Shown: positions 14,490 to 14,517 of the stretch, piece after piece
Layout: each line of letters begins with the position of its first letter
How positions within the stretch are numbered: the first letter of the stretch is position 1
Source: SFHK01 sp964554795
GTDB lineage: Bacteria > Bacillota > Clostridia > Christensenellales > Aristaeellaceae
Direction of reading: 5' to 3'
Assembly: GCA_964554795.1 (NCBI GenBank)
Contig: CAZKQB010000058.1
Span: 1-14,517 of the forward strand
Length of the DNA stretch: 14,517 bases
The notes under the pieces: model-generated
Databases searched by the model: none
What the model was told of the DNA's origin: nothing
The model's input: only the letters and a program-made list of their open reading frames with translations
Program-made: the position numbers and the translations under genes

Positions 14490-14517
14490 AATGAATCTCC
14501 GAATCCTATAATCCCGT

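Overview
The window looks like chromosomal DNA of a Gram-positive, moderately GC-rich member of the class Clostridia (Bacillota), probably a gut commensal. This rests on gene content and signals, not on any database match. The evidence is a Big_2-repeat N-acetylmuramoyl-L-alanine amidase, a VanW/PG-binding-type membrane protein, two DegV fatty-acid-binding proteins, DUF1836, DUF1846 and DUF6273 proteins, strong G-rich Shine-Dalgarno sites and near-consensus sigma-A promoters.

Layout. (1) 1-3605: a large secreted wall amidase with a low-complexity PGE/K repeat stalk, six clear Big_2 modules and a C-terminal zinc amidase. It has its own promoter, an upstream 16-bp palindrome and a strong terminator. 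(2) 3606-4069: gene-poor DNA with no recognisable product. (3) 4070-5236, minus strand: a DUF1836 putative regulator followed by a frameshifted chagasin-like (I42) secreted protease inhibitor. (4) 5237-6316: a DegV protein transcribed divergently from DUF1836, ending at a hairpin. (5) 6477-7358, minus strand: a PHP-domain metallohydrolase. (6) 7559-11920: a compact plus-strand operon, VanW-like / RidA / second DegV / DUF1846, closed by an intrinsic terminator. An HD-domain hydrolase follows it directly. (7) 12624-14489: a decayed DUF6273 fragment with three frame changes, a terminator, then an intact secreted protein with two DUF6273 domains, driven by a promoter with both hexamers at full consensus.

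Themes. Cell-envelope biology (amidase, VanW-like protein, secreted DUF6273 protein) and lipid handling (two DegV/FakB-like proteins) dominate, with housekeeping metabolite repair (RidA) alongside. The most unusual signal is in the three DUF6273 copies. Each has a 29-codon patch near its C-terminus where amino acids differ strongly, yet almost every variable codon ends in C or T and the third base is often unchanged while bases one and two differ. This is what adenine-directed mutagenesis of AAY codons by a diversity-generating retroelement would leave. No reverse transcriptase or template repeat is in the window, so that reading is a hypothesis.
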